Source of the DNA: Paramacrobiotus richtersi
Taxonomy: Eukaryota; Tardigrada; Eutardigrada; Parachela; Macrobiotidae
Direction: 5' to 3'
Assembly: GCA_034698045.1 (NCBI GenBank)
Contig: JAQGAU010000305.1
Coordinates: forward strand, 1 to 31,509
DNA: 31,509 nt
Made by a program: the position numbers and the translations under genes. This document shows, piece by piece, positions 21,171 to 30,818 of this stretch. The first letter of the stretch is position 1; the number at the start of each line of letters is the position of its first letter. The notes under the pieces were generated by a model. That model had not been told where the DNA came from. It made no database searches and saw only the letters and a list, made by a program, of their open reading frames with translations.

Positions 21171-21182
21171 ATCTAGATGGAA
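21171..21182. repeat. Target-site duplication, left copy (right copy 22505-22516)
   Basis: ATCTAGATGGAA occurs at the left edge of the LINE and again directly after its A-rich tail. Removing the element and one copy restores a continuous match to the GPCR paralogue. Confidence 0.88.
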
Positions 21183-22504
21183 GAGCTCCGGCCCATGACA
21201 AGACGAATGCAGTGTCTACCATCCCCCCATGCCTTTTACCTTCTGACCAAATGCTTCGCTATTCCAAAGATGATGTATTTGCTGCGTACAAGTCCGTGTT
21301 ACGAATGTCCGGACATACTGTGATCTTTTGACAGTGTCGTTCGAGGTGCGGTCCAGACCATTGTGAATACCAATATATCAGAGAACCTGTGGCTTCAGAT
21401 GTCTCTTCCTGTATGGAGGGCGGGACTTGGTGTGCGCTTTGCGAATGAGTTAGCTTTACCGGCCTTCGTGTCGTCGGCTCATTCCGTACATGGTCTGCGC
21501 TCCTAGATCTTTCCTCCGGGCAGTGGGATGATCGCTGAGGTGGCGGTGAGTTTGTGGTTGGAACGCTACAAATTTGAACCCCGGGACGAATGCAGTCGGA
21601 AGAGACAGTCCGCATGGGACACGCTAGCCATTGAACTCAGTTACTCTAGGGTTTGAATGGCTGCTTCGGATGACATCGTCAGCAAAGCAGTTTTGTTAGC
21701 GGCGACTGAACGAGAATCAGGCGCATGGCTGAACGCGTTCCCATCTGTATCACTGTGGAATTTTTTAAGTGATGAGCAGCTACGGATCGGAACGGCTCTT
21801 CGGTTTGGAGCATGTACTGGAAGGAAGCATAAATGCGCAAACTGTAGTACAAGAGTGGATGAGCTTGGCCACCACGGTCTGTCCTGTGCAACCAACAAAG
21901 GAACTTGGCCACGGCATTGTAAGATAAACAAGATTCTGGAGACGGCATTCAAATCGGCCAGATATCCATGTCAGTTAGAGCCCACTGGTTTGGCCAGAAA
22001 TGATGGGAAACGACCGGACGGGGGAACTTTCGTGCCGGTTGTGGACGGCAAGTACATTGTCTGGGACGCCACGTGTTCGTGTACAGTAGCGTCTTCGTTT
22101 GTGGAACACTCAGGAAGCATAGCGGGATGGGCAGCACACGTGCGGATGCCCGAAAGATACTGCACTACACCTCTCTGTCAGACCAGTACAAGTTCTATCC
22201 AGTCGCCTGTGAAACCCTGGGTGTTTTTAGCGATTCAACGAAGGAATTGTTAAGTTTTTAGGTCGTAAACGTTTTGAGAAATCGGGTACCCACGTTCCGG
22301 ATCATTTTTAAAACAGCGTTTTTCTGTTTCTATTGTTAAAGTTAATGCAGCCGCAGTTTTGGGCGCTATGCCAAGTATTAAGGCGCGTGAGAATAAGCGA
22401 GATCAGATTGGAAATTTTAATACCTAACGTTTCGAACAGGTAGTTGTCTGTGCGCGTGCGCATTTTTTCTATGAAAGGAATAAAGCTTCGTTTAAAAAAT
22501 AAAA
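21183..22504 (+). mobile_element. 5'-truncated LINE inserted in the GPCR pseudogene
   Basis: It begins abruptly inside the late RT domain, with A-F-Y-L-L-T-K-C-F-A-I-P-K (about 21229-21267), then S-L-P-V-W-R-A-G-L-G-V-R. From 21657 a long frame carries the Cys/His cluster (C-A-N-C...E-L-G-H-H...C), K-R-P-D-G and W-D-A-T-C. A frameshift near 22135 is followed by Y-K-F-Y-P-V-A-C-E-T-L-G and a stop at 22261. The 3' UTR holds AATAAA (22479-22484) and an A-rich tail (about 22491-22504). It belongs to the same family as 17850-18820 but is less decayed. Several stops and frameshifts and the missing 5' end make it inactive. Its 3' end and target-site duplication are unusually clear. Confidence 0.9.
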
Positions 22505-22603
22505 ATCTAGATGGAATACTTTTGTAGAGTTTGCCGTGTTTGTTATATCACGGTGGTATAACAAACACGGCAAACTCTACAAAAGTATTCCATCTAGATT
22601 TTT
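22501..22603. repeat. Perfect 47-bp inverted repeat with 9-nt loop
   Basis: Arm 22501-22547 and arm 22557-22603 are exact reverse complements, with TCACGGTGG as the loop. The left arm consists of the last four A's of the LINE tail, the target-site duplication and GPCR sequence. The inverted copy therefore arose after the LINE inserted, or in the assembly. Confidence 0.97.
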
Positions 22604-22674
22604 ATCTTCAAACATATAATCAGCCTTTCCGCTTTTACGATTACAGTTCTTCTGATACGTAACTGTACAGGTAT

Positions 22675-23136
22675 AAAAAGCACCAAAGTAGTACCTTTTC
22701 GCTCGTCTGTAGGTTGAGAAACGTTTTGTTGCACAGGTTCTCGTACGCTGAATAGACCTAGACTGGTTTTATTCGAACTCTGATTTAAAAGCTGAAAAAC
22801 GATTGCAGACAGTACACGTTTACATGGTACACAAAAGCACTGCAGCCAAGCATAACTGTTAAACTGTATAGTTAATGACATCGTAATGAATCGTGTGCAG
22901 TTGGTTGAGCCTGACTGTATGACATGTTGTAAACTGTATCAATCGGATTCAGTCCGTATAGAGATTAGAAAATCGTCAGTTATGTACTAAAGAGCCCTTC
23001 AAAAAGGTGCGTCCATTGATTCCCGCTGCTGCATTACGACGCTTTCGGCAGAACTGCTTGAAATTCAGGAGACATGGGCGGCTGATTGTTGGCCACGTTG
23101 CAGGGCGGACCGGTCTTGGTGAGATCCCACTTGGTA
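22675..23136 (+). repeat. Segmental duplication, spacer plus lipocalin 3' end, copy 2
   Basis: Counterpart of 13765-14192. Here the lipocalin is complete, and the match continues from 3' spacer into exon 3. The stretch 22604-23033 has no gene of its own. Confidence 0.8.
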
Positions 23137-24202
23137 GGGGACATGTCGGCAAACTTGAATTTGCCGCATACCACCGGGGCCATGTACTGATCGGCTACGG
23201 TTTGGATGTAGGTTTTTTGTTCGGTCGTTAGTAATGGCGGTTGGATGCGGGTATGGACCCAGATGAATGGCTCGTCGCAGTATACTCCGTCGGGGTTTGG
23301 TGTGTTACAACGGTACAAAACCTGCACCAGCTTGTAATCCGTGTAGAGATTAACGTATGTGAAGTCCACTGCAAATGAACAATACTTATTACACAGCAAT
23401 CTACTTTTCTATGCAGACTAATGCAATAACAGTCACTGTTGTTTCAGCTAATATTATTAAGCGAACATTTGAACCGTACCACGTTGATCCTTACCATACC
23501 GTGTGTGTTCTAAGTGCTGTATTACCAACAGTACACATAGCTGGAAGAAAAGCGATTGTACGAGTACCGCCGCGTTGTACGTCACTTACGAATCCCATTG
23601 CCAGGCGGACGAGTATCAAACTGCACCATAACGTGTCGTCTCCCATCTGTACTGTAATTCCCGGCCTGCCAAATGGCGACACAAGTCAGCGGATCCGTTG
23701 GCCACAGGCCATTGTACATCCACGTCACAGCGTAAGAGCAACTGGAGGGACAGCCGCCTTTCGGATTGGTGAAAAGAATTGTCCCGTTCATGTACAGATT
23801 ATAGCTGCCCGGATCGTTGGCGGGATCGTATGGCACGAAGGGATAGTCCATGTGGTGGTACTCGTTCCATGTACCCATCGCCTGATGAAACAGCGATATT
23901 TAACATTGTACTTGATGGCAGCGTGCCAGTACGTAATTCCTTAATCGACAATATTTCTCCGATTGATCAACACGTGGATCTTTGCAAATTGCACAGAAAT
24001 ATACTTTTTCAGATTCTGATCAAAATCTTGTTGCAGCTATGAGGGTGCAAGGAAAAGAAATGGATAGCGTTCTAAAATAATAATACCAGACCTGGGTTAC
24101 ATCGACTGGTAGACCTTGATAGTTGATCAACGTTTTTGGACATTGTCCGCTGATCGTGTATACTACAACCAACGGCAGAAAAAGTTGCAGTATTCCTTTC
24201 AT
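23034..24202 (-). CDS. Secreted lipocalin (ApoD-like), copy C, complete
   Basis: Three exons, 24202-24092, 23881-23590 and 23368-23034, give 245 aa in one frame (phases 0 and 1; donors CAG|GTCTGG and TTC|GTAAGT, acceptors ATCAG and TTTGCAG). Residues 1-19 form a signal peptide (M-K-G-I-L-Q-L-F-L-P...), cut before Q-C-P. The three lipocalin signatures are present: G-T-W (40-42), T-D-Y (144-146) and W-V-H-T-R (171-175). Cys155, Cys165 and others suggest several disulphides, and N-G-T and N-Y-S-T are possible glycosylation sites. It is longer than the usual 160-190 residues because of loops in exon 2 and a C-terminal tail ending L-P-K-A-S. The product is a secreted carrier of a small hydrophobic ligand that is not identifiable from sequence. 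Confidence 0.92.
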
Positions 24203-25054
24203 GGTCGCGTTCCGCAGCTGCAGAGTTTGCTAATAATAACTCAAAGCCATGCCGATTGACATAACGTGCATGTAGATACGCTTTTAAAGGTGTCATGCTT
24301 CTCGCGCACTTTTGTGTTTGTCTCGGGTTGTGCGCGCTCTCGCATATCACTATTATATTCTACAGAATAGAAATTATTGAAGAGTTAAGCGAGTGTAAGA
24401 AACTAAAGAAATGTACGCTTGCGAAGGGGCAAAATCTGGTACAACGGCTGTTCGAGCTTTTGTGAAATGCTAGACAAAAAGCTAACGTACGCAAAAAATC
24501 TCACACGTTTCTGTTTCTTATGTACATGTATCATTGGAAATTCTGTTTGCATTTGTATCATAGTTCAAAGCAGCTAGGCATTCAAGTAGGGAAAACACCA
24601 ACCGGTCTGAAAGCACTAGAACACTTTGACGGTGACTTCGACACTGCCTCAATCCAGCGCGCCGGCCGACGATACCGAACAAAAGCGTCTCAGCAACAGA
24701 ATGAGTTTGGTCCAGCAGACTGAGTACATTTATTGCTCTGCCTGAATCAGCAGCGTCACATTCAGGAAAGTGACTGTTTTTTGTGCGGTGCTTCCAGTTT
24801 CATTTTACGGTTTCCAGAAACTGTTTATGGGGATTTATTGATGCTGATATCACATCATCGACACGGGATGATCTCTTGCGCCAAAAAAGATTATTGACTT
24901 TCAGATTTCATTCCTTTCACAACAATAGCGCTACGTTCATAAACTATCCTTATTGTTAGCTGTCAAAACAAATTTTAAATATACGGGAATAACCAACAAA
25001 CTTTGTACCGAGTAAAGAAAGGGCCATCACTGAGCAGAGAACATTCAGGGCTTT
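24203..25054. other. Intergenic, lipocalin promoter side
   Basis: Apart from the TATA-like element I see nothing supported. The open frame 24520-24723 has no recognised motif. Confidence 0.4.
24281..24288 (-). promoter_or_regulatory. TATA-like element of lipocalin copy C
   Basis: TTTAAAAG on the minus strand, about 80 nt before the ATG at 24202. The spacing matches that seen for copy A, which gives it modest support. Confidence 0.4.
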
Positions 25055-25396
25055 TTAAGACGATTTGGGTGGCGGCCCAGGCGGGCGGGGTGGTGACGGC
25101 AAAGGTGCCGGTGGTGGAGGAATACCGGTGTATCCGCTACCGAAACCACACAGCGGGGACGGTGTGGCATCTAGCGGTCTCGGCGCGGGAGGACCTGGTG
25201 GCGAATTCCAGCCCGGAGGCAGGACGTCTCCCATTCCCGGAACAACGGCGTTAAGGCAAAGCAGTCCAACTGCAAGAACACCTGTAGCTATGAAAGTGTA
25301 ACATATGCAGTAGTAGTCGACTCCATAACTGTAACTTCAGCAGATGTTTATGCTGCAAATTATAAAATACACACCTAATATTCCAACCGGAAACAT
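25055..25396 (-). CDS. Small secreted proline-rich protein, two exons
   Basis: Exon 1 (25396-25375) is M-F-P-V-G-I-L plus one base, ending TTAG|GTGTGT. Exon 2 (25287-25055) follows a TTTCATAG acceptor, so the join is phase 1 and gives 84 aa. The join creates a convincing signal peptide (M-F-P-V-G-I-L-A-T-G-V-L-A-V-G-L-L, to about residue 24) that neither exon makes alone. The mature part is rich in Pro, Gly and Ser: P-P-G-W near 31-34, P-P-P-P-A-P-L-P-S-P-P-R-P-P-G-P-P-P at about 64-81, a single Cys54 and the end K-S-S. The intron is 87 nt. I do not recognise a family; extracellular matrix, cuticle or antimicrobial roles are all possible. The region is GC-rich compared with its flanks. On the plus strand the same DNA gives a Gly-rich frame (25065-25301), which I take as its shadow. 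Confidence 0.65.
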
Positions 25397-26793
25397 TTTG
25401 GTGTGCTGTGATTGATTAGCAGCGAAACGTTAAAGTACTTTATGAATGTGCAGCTTTCTATGGTGCTCCACAAACTGCCTTCGCACTGCTTGGAGTTTGC
25501 GTGTAATTGATAGTTGTACGGCTGCTTTATCGGATAAAAGATCTTTGTCTTTGGACCATTACACTTTTACTATTCCGCGAAAAACTTTGCCCTCCAGTTT
25601 GATGCGAGCCTATCATATGACCACAAGTGCGAGCTGATCGGTGCTTCCTGTTCTATTCGTATGTGTCATAACCGGCTAGCCGTTTGATTAGGTCCGAGAT
25701 ATCCCGGCCTATTTCAGAGCAAAACAGCGCGCCGCACGAAATATTTCGTCCCGGGACATTTGGACAGGGATTATGCGGAGTGAGACACCCTGCAGTAAGG
25801 ATGAGTGTTTTTAAAAGAAACAACTTGTGCTGTTGATGTTATGTTTTGCAAACGCAACAGCCTACGCACATCAGCAGCGAAACAGCGTGTCGCAAAGAGG
25901 TACAGTGTGTATCAGACTGTTATCAGCTGCTGTTATCAGAATCTCAGAACTTAATTTGGAATAATTAGCCGTTTGAAAACGGCACCTTGGTTTTATCTGT
26001 TAACGACATTTTTGGCCACTGATCTTTGGATGAGTTTGTAATTTTGTTGGACTTTACCACTAAGGGCCTGTCGCCTGAGATCATTTCGTCCCACATAAAT
26101 CAGTTAGTCGCATAAGTTAGGTTAGTCGCCCCACAACTAAGAAACGCTATATTCAATATATCAATGACTATCTGACACGCACCGGGATATCGAGTTGCTA
26201 ACCTAACCATTAAAACGTTTTCTTTGATCAAGATTACTATGCACATGGGGAATTGAAACAACCTTGCATACCAAAGGTCAGCAGCGTATAACGATACACA
26301 GAATGTTTCCCGAAACTTGGTAAGAGTTCTAATTCAGCCTAAACATGTACAGTAAGATTAGCGAATATTCATCCAAAAAGACATATTCTTGCACTAAATT
26401 AATAAACGTGGCGAGAAAAACTGCGGCAGCAGAAAACGTACAGCTTCCGCGATTTCCTCTTCAATCAGAGTCCGTTGAGGAGTAATCAGCTTCACTCTCA
26501 TCAGTGGAACTGCCGTTGTCTTGGAAATTGTCCGTTGTACCTAGTAAAGCCAGTATAGCGTAGTTTTCCGCAAGGTACCCATATTCTTCGGCAGGTTTGC
26601 AAATTCCACATCCTTCCATGTACAATGGGGACCAAAACGGGGGTCATCATACTGCCATTGTTTTAGAATCTAAAGATCATGATGAATTTAACATCTGACA
26701 TAATAATTAAAAATGAATTATCAAATTCATAACAAAAGTCGTTATGGCCACGAGCATGGTGTGCAATCTGTATATGATTAATTGCCACTTAGA
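25397..26793. other. Intergenic, no supported gene
   Basis: It contains ATTTCGTCCCGGGAC (about 25741-25755) and CATTTCGTCCCAC (about 26083), words also found near 17740. An open frame at 25446-25637 has no recognised motif. Confidence 0.4.
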
Positions 26794-28671
26794 CTAATAA
26801 ACTTCGTTATTTACCAATTGAGTGGTGCTGAGTTCTTGATCAAATAGCAGTAATTCTACAACCTTTTTAAAAAAACGCAGTACGAGTCGGTCTGTACGAC
26901 TAAAACATACCGTGACGACGATTTCTTGGAGTTGGCGAGATCGGCGTGATTTCCTGCTAAGAGCCTTTATCCATTCTCCCAACCTATGCAAGGCCGCCAC
27001 ATTCGGGATCTCACAGTTTTCTTCAAAAATGCGCCGAAAATCCGATTCCTCCCCCGTATCACATGTCCAGTAACCAATATGAACATCTTTGAAGTCATAA
27101 TCTCCGTAAGAAACATACTTTCCCAAAGCTTCGTCAACTCTGACGTTTTTCAGAACGAGACGGCTACAGATAGCGCGGAACGTTGCAGACAGAGCGAAAT
27201 TCGTGTCGCCCACCAGGAACTTAAGAGTTATAAAAGCATCCACCAGTATTAGTTGTGGAACTCTAATCCCGGCAACGAACACCATTTGTCGCAACCTTAA
27301 GATATCGTCATCCAGGGAATACTTGTCTTTATCGAATATGACGTACGTGGTCTGTTTCGACAGTATCGTAAACAATGCAGATGCAAAAATAAAGGCATTC
27401 CGCGGAGGATGGACGATAGCGACGTTACAGGCACGCGAAGAAACAGCGGTATTAAAGCGGGCGCATGCACGGCGTAGTACAGTCTGCTTTAAGATTTCCA
27501 TGTGAGTAAACACCTGGGCTAGGACTTCTAGCGGAAGCTGCAGTAGCAGTGAGCTGTTCTCCACAGTATCCGTTGTTTCATCCGCCAAGAAGTTTCCGAG
27601 GCGTCGTTTCGTTCCGCGAGGCAGTACAGCTAACTCGGCTTCAGTCATATTTACGAGCGAAATCTGCAAAATAGTTTCGATTTTATTTGCACTCTGAATC
27701 AGCTATTTTCTTGGACTGCACAGAAAGTGGAGTGTCGCAGTGCATTTATATAAGGATTATCCTGAATTATTGAAACTAGCCTCGTCGCTTTTCTTGCAAT
27801 TGTAATTTGTGACAGGAATGCCAAACTGTTGAACCTTGCTTCTTTCGAACAGTGCGCTTGACAAGGTCCAGAGCATTTTACACGGTTTATTTCATTACTT
27901 TGTAAGTCATAACAGAGTACGTATTACGAGCCGAATTGTAGTGCCACTAATTATTGTTACTACTACTATTTCTACAAAGTGCTGCAAAGTATAGACTAGA
28001 AAAAGTAGCCGATGTCCTCATGGTCGTTGTCTCGCAGAGCTCATAAACGTTCGCCTCTTGTGAATATACCCGGACTGAAGAGTTGTAATTTTTGTATGTT
28101 ATTTACATTATTTACTTACAGAAAATTCTAACGGTATCTCGCCGTCATTTCGGCTTTGGATGTAGACGAAGCGACCTCCCTCAACGCCTACTGGCTGCGT
28201 GTTCGAAAACCGCTCTTTCCAACGATCGCAAAATTCTCTGGTAGCCAGGAACCCAGCTGGAACTGGCACATCATCTTCAATAAAATCATTCCTTCGGACA
28301 TTCACCCTAAAGTGTGAGGGGCGTCTAACACGGTCCGGGCGAAAAACTGCCGTAACGTGAGCGCCCTCAGTCTGCATATCAACCAAGAAGAACGAATCTG
28401 TACTGGTTGATAACAGTCGTGCGGGAAACCATTTCCATGGCTGATCTGTGCTGAGCTGGTACAAGAGCTCAACATTAGCATTCTCCTCCACCGGTTCTCT
28501 TTTCATGAAACGCTGCTGAGTTCGAAGTGCGCTGTCGTAGGAGACCAGTGTGGGTTCTTTGTTGGGTATTCCAAAATCAACGTAGAGTCCTGCTTTGCTT
28601 TTATTCACAACGAGGCCACGGTGCAGTAATCCGTCGCATCCCACAACATCCACAGGCTCACAGCATTCCAT
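26794..28671 (-). CDS. Two-exon protein: FMRP-like tandem Agenet/Tudor N-terminus joined to an F-box
   Basis: Exon 1 (28671-28120) encodes 184 codons and reads into TCT|GTAAGT, a near-perfect donor. Exon 2 (27663-26794) follows ATTTTGCAG. The join is phase 0 and gives 473 aa with a 456-nt intron. Residues 7-57 (V-D-V-V...G-L-V-V...L-Y-V-D-F-G) and 66-118 (V-E-L-L...W-K-W-F-P-A-R-L-L...P-D-R-V-R) look like two Agenet/Tudor barrels. The following stretch to about 175 (V-P-V-P...F-V-Y-I-Q-S-R-N) sits where FMRP has its KH0 domain. Exon 2 has an F-box at about 223-262 (L-Q-L-P-L-E-V-L-A-Q-V-F, then R-A-C-A-R-F-N). The C-terminal 200 residues are unassigned. By family knowledge an F-box binds Skp1 in SCF ubiquitin ligases, and Agenet/Tudor pairs bind methylated residues. 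A linked role is inference. If the splice is wrong, these are two separate genes. Confidence 0.8.
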
Positions 28672-28750
28672 CGAACGACACCTTTGTTAAACATGATGGT
28701 TTAGAATGCAACAAAAATTTCAGTAACTGTTAAAAATATTCTACTGTGTG

Positions 28751-28789
28751 GGCCATACAAGGCCATACATACAAGGCCATACAAGGCCA
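28751..28789. repeat. Tandem 10-bp repeat (GGCCATACAA)
   Basis: About four units with one partial interruption (GGCCATACATACAA), just upstream of the Agenet/F-box gene. Confidence 0.85.
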
Positions 28790-28941
28790 CGCGAAGACAG
28801 CAAAAAACTGATAGTTAGCTGAACATCACTAGTTTTTATTCCACCATATCGCATATAGTAAATTTTGAAACACTTCCTTCTGTAGCCAGATTCCAGAAAT
28901 TGTCCCTCTATCTATTTCATTCTATCTCTCAACAGCGATAC

Positions 28942-29039
28942 CATAGCGAAACTGAATCAGACGGGTCTCTCTGATGCCCTTTCTGTTAGATCTACCAGAA
29001 GGGGCCTCAGAGACGTCCGTCTGATTCAGTCTCGCTATG
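28942..29039. mobile_element. 98-bp palindromic MITE-like element with 7-bp direct repeats
   Basis: The ends CATAGCGAaACTGAATCAGA and TCTGATTCAGTcTCGCTATG are inverted copies with one mismatch, and pairing continues imperfectly toward the centre (GGGTCTCT / AGAGACGTCC; CCCTTTCTG / CAGAAGGGG). GCGATAC flanks both sides directly (28935-28941 and 29040-29046), as expected for a target-site duplication. It has no coding capacity. It would be a non-autonomous element; the superfamily is not decided. Confidence 0.75.
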
Positions 29040-29074
29040 GCGATACTAAACTACACCTATTATACACCTAGACG

Positions 29075-29605
29075 CAAGTGTTCAATAATTACTAATGATA
29101 ATCTCTGCCCACTGTCCCCTCTAGCTCTGTCTGCTGAAAGCGAGCTAAACAAAAGCCTTTTACTCAGGCGATCCATTTTCTTGAGAAATACCACAGTGTC
29201 TTTGAATCCTTAGCGTCTTATAAGCTGAGGCGGATTCACAGGCGCTGTGGAAATACGTGAACGGTCAACTTCACTGTAGCCTGTAACAGAGTGAATCTTC
29301 ATTCTACTTTACACGAGGTTACGGCTAGCAAGCCTTCTTTCTGACTACGGAAAAAAGAAGTACTTCGAATTTTCCTGGTGAATTCTATGTACTGCATGAT
29401 CTGCATCCTCATATCCATGATACATCGAACCACCGACAGAGCCGACGCAGCCGCTCCTTGAGCGTTTCATAAGCCCTGAAAACTCGCGCATCACTATGTT
29501 CAGCAGGTGTGCCTCCCAATGGAATGCTGTGGATATAATAATTGGATGCGACCGACTCCTGCATCGTGGCCTCGTTGTAAACAGCATTGATACTTGTGCC
29601 TATGA
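29075..29605 (+). repeat. Duplicated 5' flank and start of an Agenet-like gene, copy 1 (copy 2 at 30682-31330)
   Basis: Shared landmarks in order: CAATAATTA, CTCTGCCCACTGTCC, AAGCGAGCTAAACAA, TGTAACAGAG, AGTGAATCT, TTAGCAAGC...CTTTCTGACTAC, and then the coding start TCCCAATGGAATGCTGTGGAT. Copy 2 carries extra sequence, including a perfect palindrome. Confidence 0.75.
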
Positions 29606-29633
29606 GCGGCACATAAATTTGTCTCTGGATTAG
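29496..29633 (+). pseudogene. 5' stub of an Agenet/Tudor-like gene
   Basis: The frame from the ATG at 29496 reads S-Q-W-N-A-V-D and G-C-D-R-L-L-H-R-G-L-V-V-N, matching the starts of the genes at 28671 (minus) and 31254 (plus). After V-V-N the similarity ends and the frame stops at 29633 after 45 codons. An extra in-frame codon lies in D-I-I-I-G. No downstream half was found before 31254. I read it as a truncated duplicate and not as a functional short protein. Confidence 0.8.
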
Positions 29634-30543
29634 TGTTCTTAGTCGCATTTATTTATTGTCGTATTTATTTGGGATGAATTATAAAACTTTCTGAGTTTTT
29701 CGAAGCACTCTGTGCCTCGTTATACGTGCTGATTTTTTCATCTGTACTACTATTTCGATTTCGCATGTAGCAACCTAGAAAAAAAATCCATTTTTGCGTC
29801 GTTTAATTACTGTAGTCAGTGGATTTAGCCGGTTCATTTTAATTTTAGTGCTTCTCTTACTAAGTACTGTAAGTGTAATGATTCGTAATTTCTGGTGGAT
29901 GAGTTGGTCTCCGGATTTCCGGCATTTAAAGTTCAAAGAAGGCGCGAAGTCCATAAACGAGATGCAACGTCAACAAATCAGTAGCAACATTATGTCAGCA
30001 TAGTATGGTACAAGTCGCTAACAATTAAAAGAGTCAAAACCAAGACTCCTAACGTTGAGACGTTGGCAGAACAGGACCAGCTATCGTCTTCGTATCTTTA
30101 GCACGCGGTAGAAAAATTATAACGAAAACGTTGTCACTGGCTTAACTCTTCCGCCATCATTTCACCGCCAAGAAATCCCTATAGAAGTTGCTACGTTTGG
30201 TAACACTGTGACCTATGAAATATTTTCACTTTACCGAACGAACTTATTCTTATTTTCTCTCACTGCGGTAACAGTTTCTATATTATTACGATTCTTTGGG
30301 TCTGTTTATGCGATCCATTTGTACATTCACGGGGCTGGCGGAGCATGTGCTCACTTACTGCACATGAGTGATTTACAGGTATACATTTTGGTCCAGAGTT
30401 GGAATAAATACCACCTACTGTACATATTATAAAATATCTACTCAATCTGGTGAGTATGAATGAATGTATTTTTTGTTATGTACCATACATGAAGGTTAAA
30501 AGTTATGCATTTTGAAATTATTAATGCATAGTTGGCCTAACAT

Positions 30544-30602
30544 AGCGGTCTACATGAATCGGATCAAAGATCGTAATCTTGATTCTTGCCTCGTAGACCG
30601 CT
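30544..30602. repeat. 59-bp hairpin
   Basis: AGCGGTCTAC (30544-30553) and GTAGACCGCT (30593-30602) pair perfectly. Inside, GATCAAAGAT and ATCTTGAT(T)C form a second stem around CGTA. A small foldback element is likeliest. Confidence 0.75.
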
Positions 30603-30818
30603 CAACTACAGAGATGCGCTTGCCTGTCTCTTCAGTTTTACTATGGTAATATGGACAACTTTATGCTAGTCGGGTAGTGTGCAATAATTATGGTCTGATT
30701 TATGATCATAACCTCTGCCCACTGTCCACTCTGGAAGCGAGCTAAACAATTAACGCATGGGCGTAACAGAACTGGAACAGTTGTGCACTCTTGTCGTCAA
30801 TAAGTACATAAGTATAGT

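Larger units (their letters stand above)
20845..22552 (+). pseudogene. Decayed GPCR copy split by a retrotransposon
   Basis: The first part (20845-21182) matches TM2-TM4 and loop 2 of the receptor at 12328-13310: E-S-P-L-D-I in one frame with a TGA (20884-20886) and TAG (20959-20961), then a frame change to F-W-A-L-S-F-P-H, V-H-A-A-C-I-P-G-L-F-I-N-A-R-N and a further stop. At 21183 the match breaks off. It resumes at 22505-22552 (TAGATGGAATACTTTTGTAGAGTTTGCC...), which is exactly the continuation of the receptor sequence (compare 12848-12894). Everything upstream of TM2 and downstream of early TM5 is lost, and the sequence runs straight into a palindrome. Confidence 0.9.

Noticed and set aside
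25065..25301. Glycine-rich plus-strand protein
   Set aside because: It is the complement of the Pro-rich minus-strand exon, which has a signal peptide and splice sites. The plus frame has neither.
27664..28119. Treating the Agenet-like and F-box ORFs as two genes
   Set aside because: Exon 1 runs straight into GTAAGT and exon 2 starts just after TTTTGCAG in matching phase, with no promoter or polyA signal seen between them. One gene is the simpler reading, though untested.
29794..30003. Hydrophobic 69-codon frame, possible membrane protein
   Set aside because: It does not begin with ATG and has no homologue in the window. A possible donor at 29868 makes an exon conceivable, but no partner exon was found.
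30535..30615. A tRNA or tRNA-derived SINE on the minus strand (TGTAGTTGAGCGG resembles an A box)
   Set aside because: No B box, no cloverleaf and no anticodon arm can be drawn. The sequence is a simple long hairpin.
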